From Manihot esculenta (lineage: Eukaryota > Streptophyta > Magnoliopsida > Malpighiales > Euphorbiaceae), in NCBI RefSeq assembly GCF_001659605.2, contig NC_035172.2, positions 19,965,051 to 20,029,050 of the forward strand: a stretch of DNA of 64,000 bases, in the 5' to 3' direction. Each line of letters starts with the position of its first letter. Position 1 is the first letter of the stretch. This document shows positions 45,292 to 56,751 of the stretch, in pieces. A program made the position numbers and the translations under genes. The notes below the pieces were generated by a model. That model was not told the origin of the DNA. It ran no database searches and saw only the letters and a program-made list of their open reading frames with translations.

Positions 45292-46647
45292 AACATTAAG
45301 TTTAGGACTACTCACCTCTGCTCCTCTAGCAGGTACTGAACTGACTCTGCAACGGCTAATACTGATGACCTCCTCGATCTCTCGGGTCCAATCCTACACA
45401 AATGGACTCGAATGAGGTGTCAAACACAACCTAAACAACTCATAAACAACTCTTAAACAACTCCCCAAAGACCCCCTAAAAGATCCTAGAACAATCATAT
45501 AAAGCATGCAAAAGAAAGCTGGACAGGACACTTTCGGCGGCAGGTTCGGCGGCTGAATGTCCTCTCAAGAGCCGAAACTCATGCACCTTCGGCGGCCGAA
45601 TCTCTACTTTCGGCTGCCGAACCCTTTCGGGGGCAAGGTTCGGGGGCTGAAACACACTCTAGAGACGAAAGTCTCTAACCTTCGGCGGCACCTTCGGCGG
45701 CCGAATCCCCCTTCCAGAGCCGAAACTCAAAACTCTCGGGGGTGAGCTTTGGCAGCCGAAGCCACCTCCTCACGGGGTTCTGCGGCCGAATGTACCTTCG
45801 GCTGCCGAACCTGAGTTCATCCAGAACTCAGCTTCGCTTGCAACCAAGCTCCTCAATCCTTTCCAAAACTCAAAACATGCATACCACAACGCCTCAACAC
45901 ACACATACTCAAGTATATGTCCACAGGGGTCCAAAACTACCTAAAACCCCAACAAAACAACATAGCATAACACATAAACATGCTTTCATCAATAAAACAC
46001 CAAAAACATACTTGTTACCCTAAACATGCATCTCTACCCATAACCTCCATAAAACCTCTATAAATCATCAAAAGAAGTTCAAGATCTTCACTTACCTCTT
46101 GAAAGCAAGAAGATGAATGATCTGAACTTAGAGATATGGACCAACTCTCCTTCAAACTCTCCAACCCTCAAAACTTATCTTTTTAACTTCAAACCTTCAA
46201 AACCACATGAAAAGCAATCAAACCTTTGCAAGATTTGATAAAAACATGAAAAATACCCATGGAGGACATGCTCTTACCTCTGGTCATGAAAAGACAAGCT
46301 ATCCTTATCCATTTTACCGACTGGAGGTGCTTTATAGGGGGCTGACCGCCTCTCCTTCGGCAGCCGAAACGGCATGCAAAACCATGCAACGTTCGGCGGC
46401 CGAACTTGGAGTTTCGGAAGCCAAACCTCAAGCACTTTCGGCGGCTGAACATTACCTTCGGCGGTCGAACCTGCATTTTGCCTCTTTGGTCTCTTCTCTT
46501 CAAAACTCAATCCTAACCCCCTCTAAACCTTTAAAATACTTAAAAACATCTTTGAAAATCTTTCTCTTACCCTTCTAGAAACCTCTGACATCCTCGAATC
46601 CCACCGGACGGTAAGAATTCCGATGCCTGATCTAGCCGGGTATTACA
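45292..46647 (-). repeat. Solo LTR I, third piece
   Basis: It aligns with the part of the C LTR that holds the palindromes (about 45533-45808 and 46353-46472). It ends GGGTATTACA at 46647, next to the AAGAT duplication in E. Confidence 0.88.
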
Positions 46648-46652
46648 AAGAT

Positions 46653-46678
46653 AAAATGGACTAATTTATGCTCTATCA
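46653..46678 (-). repeat. Element E 3' LTR, terminal piece
   Basis: The minus strand starts TGATAGAGCATAAATTAGTC, identical to the start of the other LTR at 52044. It was separated from the main part by solo LTR I. Confidence 0.92.
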
Positions 46679-46696
46679 AATACCCCACACCTAAAC
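46679..46696 (-). other. Polypurine tract of element E
   Basis: The minus strand reads GTTTAGGTGTGGGGTATT before the LTR, preceded by TTGAGGACAAGCAAAAG, a typical 3' end of Athila/Tat-like elements. Confidence 0.82.
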
Positions 46697-47694
46697 TTTT
46701 GCTTGTCCTCAAGCAAATAAACATAGTCAAATAAGCTCTTTTTGCTCTAGATCCTTTATGTCTACTTAAGCTCTTACTCTAGACCCCTATTTTGAATCAT
46801 TGCAGTGAAGAATATATGCATCAAGGTTACTCACCTTGTTTCCTTGTTTCCCTTTACTTACAATGGCTAGGATTTATTTTCCTCAAGAGAGACATTGCAC
46901 ATGCACATAGTCCTGTTCAATTAAGACTTTTCTAGCTTTCAGGGTGATTTGCCCTTTACTTGAAATACTTTATTCAGCTTTTTGCACATTTAATCTTGCT
47001 TGAACAAGTCACCAACCTTTTTACGTGAAAGTACATATTGGTGATACCCACCTCCAGTTACTCAGTTGGTCACCTATTCAAGTGGCTACTAGCTCTGTTC
47101 ATAGTCAATGACCATTGTAACAGTTTTCAATTTGTGCTTTGAGTTTCTTTTGCCATTGCCGAATTGCATTCTCTTCAATAGATTTGGGCAAATCAATGCC
47201 AATTGCTAAATCAAGTCACATTAAGTTCATTCACACAATTTTCAATTCATTCTCTCTAATGAGGGTCATCAATATATTTTTCACCATGGTAAGCTTAAAG
47301 ATTCAATTCAAAAGGCAATTTCTAAAAATGAATACAACTCACTACAATTGATTCAACTTAAGTTTAAAGAGTCATCACATCAATGGGGTCATGGAAAGAA
47401 AGCTCATCCAACACAGTCTATAAGTTTGAGTAAAGCATCTCAAAACTGAAAAAAAAAACTATGGCTACATGTGTGTGCTATTGAAAGCAAAAATAACAAG
47501 AATGAAAAAATTTTGCCTAATGCAAGCAAATAAAAGATTAAAGTAAAAATAAACTTAAAAGTAAAAATTCAGAGATATGCACCCCCACACCTAAATCATG
47601 CATTGTCCTCAATGTATTGAAAATATTAAAATGCAAAAGAAATTGAGTACTCCCCTGGGTGTGGTGTGCATGGTGCGATCCTCTTGATCAAGGC
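46697..47694 (-). repeat. Element E 3' noncoding region
   Basis: About 1 kb without coding potential lies between the Gag-like frame and the polypurine tract. A second motif of the same kind (TTGAGGACAATGCATG, then GGTGTGGGGG) is at about 47580-47615. The segment near 47040-47090 resembles element L near 17030-17070. Confidence 0.75.
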
Positions 47695-49296
47695 TCAAGT
47701 AATTGGGGAAGGGAAAAGCGTCCCAACTGCATTGAGCAAAAAGTGTAGCACTCCTTTTGATTTGGTCATAGCCCATCCTATTTTTTCCATGTACTCATGA
47801 AGCAACATGATTAGCTTCTCTTCTTTCAGATGAGGTGTGCCTCTAGCCCTTATGTTTGCATTTTTTAGCACTTCCAACTTCAATTCATATCTCTCCATAG
47901 CTAGCTGCAATTGAGTACTTAATTCAAGCAAAACAAACTCTACCTTATCCGGAGGTTTGGGAAGGCATTGGTCCGCATGGTCCTTTGGTTTGGGCTCTTG
48001 AACTTCCACTTGTTCCTTGTGAGCATGGGCTATTTGCATTGGATCTATGGCTGAAATGGTTTCAGTTTGATCCTTCTGCGCAAGACTTGACTGAAAGGGA
48101 GGACTGGAGGAGCTTGATTGCGTTGGAAGCTTAAAGGATGCGATTGGTATGCTCTCTGTCTATGCGCGGTTGATCTACACACCAAGCTGAAGTGGTGTGA
48201 TGGGAAGTGTTGCAAGACTGTCCTGCGATCCAAGCTGAGGTGGTTCAGTTGAAGTTCCTTCTGACTGCACAAGATTGATCTGAAGAGGTGCGATTGGGTC
48301 TCCTTTGTTCTGCGCATATTTACAGTCCACCTGTTGGATGCAACAGTCAGTTTCTTTCAGTTCTAGCTCTTTCTGGCTCTCTTCCCTGCAAGGATCATTG
48401 TTTAGTATATCATCTTGATTTATATAAAAAATATCTTTGCTCAAATAATCAATGACATCTAAACTATCAACAGGTTCTGTTTGACTAGTTTGTTTGGACA
48501 AACAGTTTTCTGATTGTTTCTCTTCAGCAGCTTGCTCTTGTACTTGCCAACTTTCATCATCTATCTCATCATCTTGAAACTCTTCCTCTCTTCTCAACAT
48601 GTTTGCATTTGATGCGGTGGCAAATTATTCCACCCGCTGTTGGAGGTTTTGTATAGAACTTGCCAATGTTTCCATCATCTTCTCAAGGCACTGGTTTGTA
48701 CTTGGAGGTTTTGGTTGGGCTTGATATCCTTGATAATCCTAGTAGTTGTTAGCCTCTGCATAACTGAAGTCTGGATAGTCTCCCCAACCTGGATTATATG
48801 TGTTATAGTATGGATCATGTCTTGGCTGTTCATAGAATCCTCCATATGCATGAACTGGTTGGTCATTGAATCCTCCAAATGTATGTCTAGGTTGACTACC
48901 GAATCCTCCAAATGCATGCACTGGTTGGTCATACTCATAAAGTATAGGACATTGATCAGTTGGGTGTCCCACATATGCACAAATCCCACATGGCCTAGGC
49001 GGCTGAAATTGTTGAGCTTGTTGACCTCGACCTATGAAAAAATTTGTCATAGCAGAGGTTAGTTTAGAGATTTGAAAAGAAAGATCAGATGTACTTACCT
49101 TATTGACTCCACTTTGCGGCTGCCTTTCATCTCCATATTGCCTGGATGAGGCTGCAAGTGATGAAATCAACTTTCTGATTGCTTGAGGTGTGATGTCTTC
49201 AATTGAACCTCCACATGCTACAGCAATGAATTTCCTTTCGGATGGTAGCAAACCTCCATAGAAGAATTCTATGAGTGATTTTTCTGAAATGTCATG
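47695..49296 (-). pseudogene. Element E Gag C-terminal part: zinc knuckle and acidic extension
   Basis: This continues the Gag frame. It has IEFFYGG-LLPSERKF, then a single zinc knuckle CGICAYVGHPTDQC (C-x2-C-x4-H-x4-C), then four imperfect repeats of about 12 residues around FGG (QPVHAFGGF, QPRHTFGGF, QPVHAYGGF). It goes on into an acidic, Gln/Glu-rich stretch (EEEFQDDEIDDESWQ) and ends in a helical-looking segment with GWAMTKSKG. Stops are at 48739, about 48628, 48175, about 48160 and 47695. All open pieces share one frame with the upstream Gag, so this was one protein. I do not recognise the acidic tail. Confidence 0.72.
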
Positions 49297-50290
49297 TTAA
49301 GGACAGCTTGTGCATAATCTATTAAATCTTTCCCAATAATCATACAAATCTTCAGTTTCATTTTGCTTAATGGCACTAATCTCTCTTCTTATGCTTATGA
49401 CTTTAGAAGTTGGGAAATATTTATTCAAAAAAGCTCCTACCATTCCATCCCAAGAAGTGATTGATCCAGGTGGTAAGTAAAATAACAAATCTTTGGCATA
49501 ATCATCAAGTGAGAATGGGAATGCTCTCAGTTTAACATGCTCTTCAGTTATGCCTTGCGGCCTCATGGATGAACATACAATGTGAAATTATTTCAAGGGC
49601 TTATGTGGATTTTCATTCTCCAAACCTCTAAATTTAGGTAGTAGATGTATTAAACCTGTTTTGAGCTCAAAAGGGGCTGTCAAAGGTGGGTAAGTGATGC
49701 ACCATAGTGCTTGATCATCCACAGGGGCTGCCAACTCTCTCAGTGTTCTTTCTCTTGGTATTGGTGCCCTCATGGCTAGATTTTCTGGTTCAATATCAGC
49801 ATATACAGCAAGTCCAGCTGGTCTTTGAATAGGGGCAGCAGGTTTCACATGAAATTCAGCCATCTCAGCGGCTATTTGGGTAAACGCAGCAACGTTTTGT
49901 GCTGTTTCTTCAGTTGCTGGTTCTGTTTCAGTAGTGTATGTTGCTGGTTCTGTTTGGACAGCAACTTCAGTATGTGCTGTCCCTTGGACAGCAGCTTCAG
50001 CAGGTTGCTGTTTTTGGACAGTAGCAGGTGTTGCAGAAGGTGGTGCGGAAGGTAGTGCAGAAAGTAGACAGCAGCTGCTGTCTTTGTTTTCAGCAGCTTG
50101 AGCAGCAATAATTTCTGGACATTTGACAGCAGGTGCTGCAGAATTTTCTTTAGCAAAAGTGTGTTGTGAAGTAGTGTTTATGGCTGCCTTTTGGACAGCA
50201 GCTGGTTTTGTTTCTCGGAACAGCAGTCTTGACAGTAGGTGCAGAAGGTAATTGTTCAGTAGCATTGTTGAGGGTGGCAGATCTGGTCAT
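49297..50290 (-). pseudogene. gag: Element E Gag N-terminal part and core
   Basis: The likely start at 50290 (MTRSATLNN) is in a different frame from the long ORF, so a small indel lies just after it. An Ala/Gln/Thr-rich segment follows, then a linker (MAEFHVKPAAPIQRPAGL) and the Gag core: FPFSLDDYAKDL, YLPPGSITSW, FPTSKVISIRREI, YWERFNRLC. This core is typical of Athila/Tat-like Gag. Stops at about 49585 (in PLK-FHIVC) and 49297 (in SCP-HDIS, CAA to TAA likely) interrupt it. Gag would assemble particles if intact. Confidence 0.85.
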
Positions 50291-50318
50291 GAAAGAAAAA
50301 CAAATAAGTTAAATCAAC

Positions 50319-50336
50319 TCCCCGGCAACGGCGCCA
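50319..50336 (-). other. Primer binding site of element E, tRNA-Asp
   Basis: The minus strand reads TGGCGCCGTTGCCGGGGA, an 18-base complement of the 3' end of plant tRNA-Asp(GUC), five bases from the LTR. Confidence 0.9.
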
Positions 50337-50341
50337 ATTTT

Positions 50342-52044
50342 TGACTCGCGGTTGTCGAAGCCGGTCAAAAATAACCTTTCCGGTTATCAACAATTTACAA
50401 CTGCAGATAGTGGTGAAAGGATCAAATCCACAAGGAATTGAGAACTTACCTATTTTCCTTATCGAGACTAATAAAATAAACTGAAACAAAAATAAACTGA
50501 AAAAGAAGAAAACTGAAAATGAGATAAACTGAAACGAAATAAACTGAAACGAGATAAAACTGAAACGAGATAAACTGAAAGTAAAATGGAGGGTTTTGAG
50601 ATTGATTCAATTAAACAACTACTGAAAGCAATAAAATAAGCGAATAATAAAATAAAAGAGAAATAAATAATAAGAAAGCTCTAGTTGAAGAATTGGATCC
50701 ACTTCAGTTGTTGGGATTGATCATTGGCACTTAGTTTCTTTTGATTGATTCAATAGATTACTTATGGAGATGGAAGACGCTTCTCACCACCATGTCTCTC
50801 CTTATGATTAAACCAATTAGGGAACGTCCTCTAATTAATTACTAATTAACAAATTGCCAAGGAACGTCCTTGGGCTTTAGGCATCAAAACAATTGTTAAT
50901 TGCATGAAGAGATAGAGAGATCCAATCCTAACTACTCAAACGCATGAGATGTCATTAGATCATACAATTTCTTTAGTTTTTACACCAAGTGTTCCTATGT
51001 TTGAATAATCCAAATAATTATGGACTTAAATCATCCAAACTAACACATTATTACTTTGCAATCAAGAATCAACGTAGATCTAAACAACAAAGCAATAATC
51101 TTCAACTAGAATAAAAGGTTTCAGCCTCTCATGACTGAAACAAAAACCAAAAAAATAAAGAAAAGAAGAAAGGTAGAAGAAGAGATGTGGCCACTTGCAA
51201 TCCCGTAGGTGTCTCCAAGGGGAGTGTAAAGAGCATGGGGAGGCTCCTTATGTGTCTTTTTATAGTTGAAAAGTGTTGCTCTAGATGATACTTGCTTCCT
51301 AATTAGTGAAGAGGCTACCTAAGGTGTCAAGAGGCTGCCCAAAAGACTTCAAGAGGCTGCCCAAAATGCCCTTGGTCCAAGATGTGCCATCCATGCACAT
51401 GTGAGAAGGGAAAAACGTGGGGCATGTGTTCAAGTGCAAGGAGTGGGGCCTTTGGTCTTTGCTTGTTGCCCAAGTGTCTTCAAGATACTGTCCAAGGTGC
51501 CCAAGACTTGTCTTCACACTATCCTTGCCGCCCATGCACAATTAAGGAAGCTGGAGCCTCCTTTTGCAATTTGAATTTTGAATGTGCATGGCATGAAGAG
51601 GGAAACATGTGATCTTGGGACTTGGCTTCCTTATTAAGCTGAATCTTGAAATTCAAAATTTGAATATGAATCTTGGAGATTTGAATTTCAAAATGCTTTC
51701 CTTATTTGGCTCTTTATTTATGGCAACTTGAGATTTGGCTTCTTGAATAAGGAAAAGGCTACTTGGAGTTTTGAAATTTGAATTTCAAATTGCCTTGGCT
51801 GAATGTTCTTTCCATATTTGCCACTTTCCTTATTTAGAACTTTTCTTATTTAGCTTGACTTGATTTCAACTTGGCAGGCTTGCACTCTTTTGCTCCAATT
51901 AAGACAGTTTTAGGGGGATTTTCTCCAAAATGTCCTTTTATACCATTTTCTGCAAAATAATATTAAAAGCACTAAATTAAGCAGAAATCATGTAAATAAT
52001 CATTAATAATATAAAGATAAAATGGACTAATTTATGCTCTATCA
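50342..52044 (-). repeat. Element E 5' LTR (1703 bp)
   Basis: It starts TGATAGAGC and ends CGCGAGTCA on the minus strand. Compared with the 3' LTR it lacks about 100 bases near 51093 and one copy of a short direct repeat. The right flank CCTGC matches the left flank of the element. Confidence 0.93.
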
Positions 52045-52049
52045 CCTGC

Positions 52050-53340
52050 TGGTGATCTCAACCAATTCTGGCCCTACTATAGCCTTTTCTACCACTTCTT
52101 CCCAGCAGACAGGTGACCTGCACTTCCTCCCATATAGAGCTTCATAAGGAGCCATCCCTATGCTAGCATGATAACTGTTATTGTAGGCAAACTCCACCAG
52201 TGGTAGATGCTGCCTCCAAGAACCGCCAAAATCTAACACACACATTCTCAACATGTCTTTTATCGTTTGGATGGTCCTCTCTGACTGTCCGTCAGTTTAT
52301 GGATGAAAGGCAGTGCTAAAGTCTAACCTCGTGCCCATCGCATTCTGCAGACTCTGCCAAAACCTGGAAGTAAACTGGGGTCCCCTATTTGCCACTATTG
52401 ATACTGGAGCCCCATACAGCCTGACAATCTCCTGTACATATACCTGTGCCAACTTGTCCACAGAATAGCCACTCCTGACAGGAATGAAGTGAGCAGATTT
52501 GGTCAATCTGTCCACTATTACCCATATAGAGTCTAATCTGTTGGACGCTGCTAGTAACCCACCATGAAATCCATCGCCACATTCTCCCATTTCCACTCTG
52601 GAATCGGTAGCTGGCTTTCGATGCTCTAGCTTCACCCTCTGGCATATTTCACAAGCAGACACAAACTGTGCCACTTCCCTCTTCATAGCTGGCCACCAAT
52701 AAATCTCTTCAGATCCTGATACATTTTGGTGGCTCCAGGGTGAACACTATACCTGGCATTATGAGCTTCTCTCATAATGTCTCCCTTCAAACTTATGTCA
52801 TCGGTACACATAATCTGGTCTCGTAACGGAGGATCCCTTTGTTGTCGAATCTAAACTCGCCATTCTTGCCTGTCTGAATAGTTCTCACTATCTTTACCAA
52901 CTCTGGGTCCTCATGCTGTTTCTGTACCACTTGCTCCAGAAACACGGGTGTCACTCTGATTTGAGCCACTAGTGCACATGTACCAGACAACTCTAGCTAT
53001 AAACCCTCATTAATGAGCTTGTAAAATTCCCTCACTACCGGTCTTCTCTCTGTTGTAATATGGGATGAACTGCCAAATGATTTCTGGCTGAGAGCATCTG
53101 CCACTACATTTGCCTTACCTAGATGATACTGGATCTTGCAATTATAATCACTAAGCAGCTTTACCCATCTTCTCTGCCTCGGGTTCAATTCTTTCTGACT
53201 CAAGATGTACTGCAAACTCTTATGATGTGTAAAGATCTCACATCTTACCCCATACAGATAATGCCTCCACATCTTGAGTGCAAAGATCACAGCTGCCATC
53301 TTTAGGTCGTGTGTAGGATAATTCAACTCATGCTTCTTCA
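52050..53340 (-). pseudogene. Element F RNase H end and integrase
   Basis: Open pieces at 52042-52254, 52297-52686, 52793-52990 and 52997-53326 encode, in order from the right, RNase H ([19 protein letters not shown]), the linker, part of the HHCC zinc region, and the integrase core with DRLTKSAHF, RGPQFTSRFW (the Asp before RGPQF is Asn here: VANRGPQF) and [14 protein letters not shown] replaces Gln in HPQTDG. A frameshift lies in the YWWPAMKREV stretch and a short deletion removes part of the linker near 52605. The protein continues at 30407 beyond element E. Confidence 0.88.
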
Positions 53341-54960
53341 GCTATCTAGAAGCATAAGCAATTACCCTCTCATTCTGCATTAGTACACAACCTAGTCCCA
53401 CTCGGGATGCATCACAAATCACTATGAAATCCTCATTACTCGTAGGCAGAGCTAACATCGGTATTGACGTCAGTCTCCTCTTTAGCTCTTCAAAACTTAC
53501 TTCACACTGTTCTGACAAAACAAACCTCTAATCCTTTTTGGTCAATCTGGTCATAGGAGCAGCAATTTTTTAGAAGTCCTGGACAAACCTCCTGTAGTAA
53601 CCTGCCAAACCTAGAAAGCTCTTAATCTCTGTCACTGTAGTGGGTCTGGGCCAGTTAGCTACAGCTTCTACTTTCTTGGGGTCCACCTCGATTCCCTGTT
53701 CTGACACCACATGCCCCAAGTAAGAGATACTCCTCAACCAGAACTCACATTTAGAGAACTTGGCATACAAGTCGTGTTCTCTTAGGGTCTACAACACAAT
53801 CCTCGGACTGGAATACATTAAGATATCGTCAATGAAAATAATAACAAAATGATCCAGAAACTGACTAAAAACTCTATTCATGAGATCCATGAATACTGCA
53901 GGGGCATTGATTAACCTGAACGGCATTACTAGGAACTCATAATGCCCATATCTGGTCCTGAAAGCTGTCTTTGGCACATCTTCTTCTCTGACCCTCAGCT
54001 GGTGGTACCCGAATCTCAAATCTATCTTGGAGAAACAACCGGCTCCTGCTAGCTAGTTGAATAGATCATCAATCTCAGGTAGCAGATACTTGTTCTTGGT
54101 AGTGACTTTGTTCAACTGTCTATAGTCGATACAAAGCCTTAGGGATCCATCATTCTTTTTCACAAACAAAACCGGAGCACCCCAAAGTGAGGTACTAGGT
54201 TGGATGAAACCCTTATCTACCAATTCTTGCAACTGCTCTTTCAACTCCTTTAACTCTGCAGGTGCCATCCTGTTGGGAGGAATAGAGATGGGTCTGGTAC
54301 CGGGCATTACTTTAATTTCAAACTCTATTTCCCTATCAGGTGGTAAACCTGGTAGCTCATCTGGGAAAACATTAAGGAACTCTCTAACTACGGGCACTGA
54401 AGCCGGTTCCCTAACCTGACTATTTAGCTCTTTGACATGAGCAAGAAACCCCTGACAACCCCTCCTAAGCAACCTATGAGCCTGCAGGGCAGATATCAAA
54501 CCTCTAGGCATCCCTACTCTGTCTCCTCTGAAGACGACCTCTAACCCATCTTATTCTCTGAACCTGACTACCTTGTCTCTGCAGTCCAAGGTAGCACTAT
54601 GAGTAGAGAGCCAATCCATCCCTAGAATGACGTCAAAATCAGTCAAATCTAGAACCACAAGGTCAGCTGGAAGGCACCTACCCTCAATAAAAACTGGACT
54701 GAACCTGCAAACTGACTCTGCCATAGATGGATCACACTTGGGCCCACTGACCCAAAGAGGACACTCTAGCCCAGAAGCTATCAAACCCAAACTCTCTACG
54801 GCTCTCAGAGAAACAAAAGAATGAGAGGCACCAGGGTCCATAAAAGCATACACATTAGAACACCCAATAGTGAGTTTACGTGACACCACTGTGTTTGACG
54901 TGTTTGCCTCCTGCTGTGTCATGGTGAAGATCCACACTGGAGCTGAAGGACCTTCCCCTT
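53341..54960 (-). pseudogene. pol: Element F protease and reverse transcriptase
   Basis: The protease (54551-54937) keeps DPGASHSF. The RT is split into 54053-54511 ([12 protein letters not shown]), 53789-54019 ([11 protein letters not shown], catalytic FIDD near 53822) and 53570-53770 ([12 protein letters not shown], preceded by [10 protein letters not shown]). A TAG replaces Asp/Gln at the DQLAGAG stretch, about 50 bases are missing after the FIDD motif, and a stop follows VQDF. RNase H starts beyond 53560 with further damage. Confidence 0.9.
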
Positions 54961-56482
54961 AGGAACATGCAAAAGAAGAGGTTGTCCCTCTCCCTCTCCC
55001 TCGCCCTCTGCCCTGAGATGTGGCCACGGCTGCTGGCTGAGCTACACTGCTAGAAGCTGTCTGCTGGGACTGTGCCATTATAGCTGCATTGGGTCACTCA
55101 CGTGCCATGTGCCCCTCCTGTCCACATCTGAAACATGTTGTAGTCCCAAACCGATAGACTCTTTTGTGCGGCTTACCGCACCTTATACATCCAGAACTGT
55201 CTGAACCAGAGCTTGAACCACCACTCATTCCCAAACCAGACTTCAATTTGTTCTAGAACTTATTCTTCTTCGGCTTTCTGGTAGCTCTGTCCCACTTTTT
55301 ACCCTTTGACATGGCTATGCTCAGAGATGAGAGATCAATATTCCCTGTCCCAGGGGTTTTGGAACCTGAGAACTGTGCCACCTGTTGTTTAACTGTCCCT
55401 TGAATGGTGGCACTAGCCTCCATCTTTCGTATTGCATCCACAATAGTGTGGAAACTCTCCCTCTCTGCTTCTAGGATTAAGGAGGAATACCTTGAATGGA
55501 GTCTCATGGTATACCTCCTGGCCTTCTTCTGGTCAGCGTCATATGCCTGCCTCACAAACTGCAGCAACTCCTGAAATTTATTTGTGTACTCATCTACACT
55601 CATATCCTCAGTCTGCCTCAACTGCTCAAACTCTATCACCTTCAACTCCCTCGAACTATCTGGAAAAGCCCATCCTGCAAATTCATTAGCAAACTGTTCC
55701 CATGATAGGCTGTCCAGTCTTGGATCCACATAGTTCTTAAACTATTATTTCGCCTTCTTGCATTTCAAAGTGAACCCCGCCATCTGAATGGCTCTACTGT
55801 CACTGGCTCCCAACTCATCAGTTATCATTTTCACCGTCTTGAGGTACTCAAATGGATCATCACCTATTTTATACTTAGGAGCATCCAACTTCAAATAGTC
55901 TATCATTTTCACCTTGGTCCCAGCTGATGGGTTAGATTTGGATGATTGGGTTTTAGGAACCACTGGTTCTACTGGGGGAGGAGGAGGTGCAACATTCCCT
56001 AGGTTAAGGTTTGTTGGATTTTGATAAAAGGGTGGAGGCAAAAACATCAGGTAGGGTGGATATGGTGGGTAGTAGGAAGGATAGGGCATGAATGAGGGAT
56101 ATGGGTTGTAGATAGAGAAATCCGATGTGCCTCCCATCGGATACCCTGGTCCCTGTGGGTAGGGTTGGTACTGTGGTGGATAAGCAAAACCCGAGGCTTG
56201 AGCACCTCCTTGTGATTCTCCCATACCCTCTTCTGACATACTCACACCCAAACTTCCATCTCTCCTCTGATCATCCTCTACTGTTTCCCTCACATCCGCA
56301 GACATCCTACCTGGATCTGTTCTCCTCCTGTTTACATCAAAAGACCTTCTAGGATCCCTTGATGTTTCTCCTTTGCAAGTTCTACTTGACCGTGCTCTTG
56401 GCAGAGCAGGGGGAAGGGCATCCATACCCTCATTCTCAGGTGGAGCTCCTGTCAATCCTGCAAATCGACGTGAGCCTCGCAT
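54961..56482 (-). pseudogene. gag: Element F gag
   Basis: The start at 56482 reads MRGSRRFAGLTG. The Pro/Tyr-rich segment and the first half of the core are open to KCKKAK at 55745, where two stops replace Glu and Trp of REWFKNY. The core continues at 55729-55253 (FPDSSRELKVIEF). A TAG replaces Trp in FWNK, and a TGA replaces the last Cys of the zinc knuckle ([13 protein letters not shown]). The wording DGSLGVSMSEE is shared with element A. Confidence 0.9.
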
Positions 56483-56736
56483 TCTATTTTCTGAAAAACA
56501 ACATATAACACATAAATATTAGCATCATATGGTTCATGCGGATACACATGAACCCACATCATATACATAACACATCATTAATGCACATGCATATAGTCAT
56601 GGCATTACACATCATCATTCATTCATCAAGACAGGACTCCATATCCTATCCTAGTGGACATGATTTTTCCTATTGTGCTTGCCCTTCTATAACATCTATG
56701 AGCCTGACACTCTAAGTCCGACCATATGAACTTAGG

Positions 56737-56748
56737 CCTCTGATACCA
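56737..56748 (-). other. Primer binding site of element F, one mismatch
   Basis: The minus strand reads TGGTATCAGAGG, against TGGTATCAGAGC in the other Gypsy elements. It is three bases from the LTR. Confidence 0.85.
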
Positions 56749-56751
56749 CTC

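Larger units (their letters stand above)
32223..46647 (-). mobile_element. Solo LTR I of the C family, in three pieces
   Basis: Pieces at 32223-32834, 42587-43051 and 45292-46647 sum to about 2.43 kb and align in order with the LTR of element C (start TGTAACAGCCCGG, end TATTACA). No internal region remains, so it is a solo LTR from LTR-LTR recombination. Flanks are AAGAC and AAGAT; the intact site in E's other LTR reads AAAGAT, so one change is enough. It hosts element D and solo LTR J. Confidence 0.88.
30408..52044 (-). mobile_element. Athila/Tat-like element E without pol
   Basis: LTRs lie at 30408-32222 (continued at 46653-46678) and 50342-52044, starting TGATAGAGC and ending CGCGAGTCA in minus orientation. 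The duplication CCTGC is perfect (30403-30407 and 52045-52049). The primer site matches tRNA-Asp. The interior of about 3.7 kb encodes one Gag-like frame and has no protease, RT, RNase H or integrase, so the element is non-autonomous. Confidence 0.92.

Noticed and set aside
48175..48600. An env-like or host-derived gene in element E
   Set aside because: It is in the same frame as Gag upstream and downstream and has no membrane segment or signal peptide, so it is more simply part of the long Gag-like protein.
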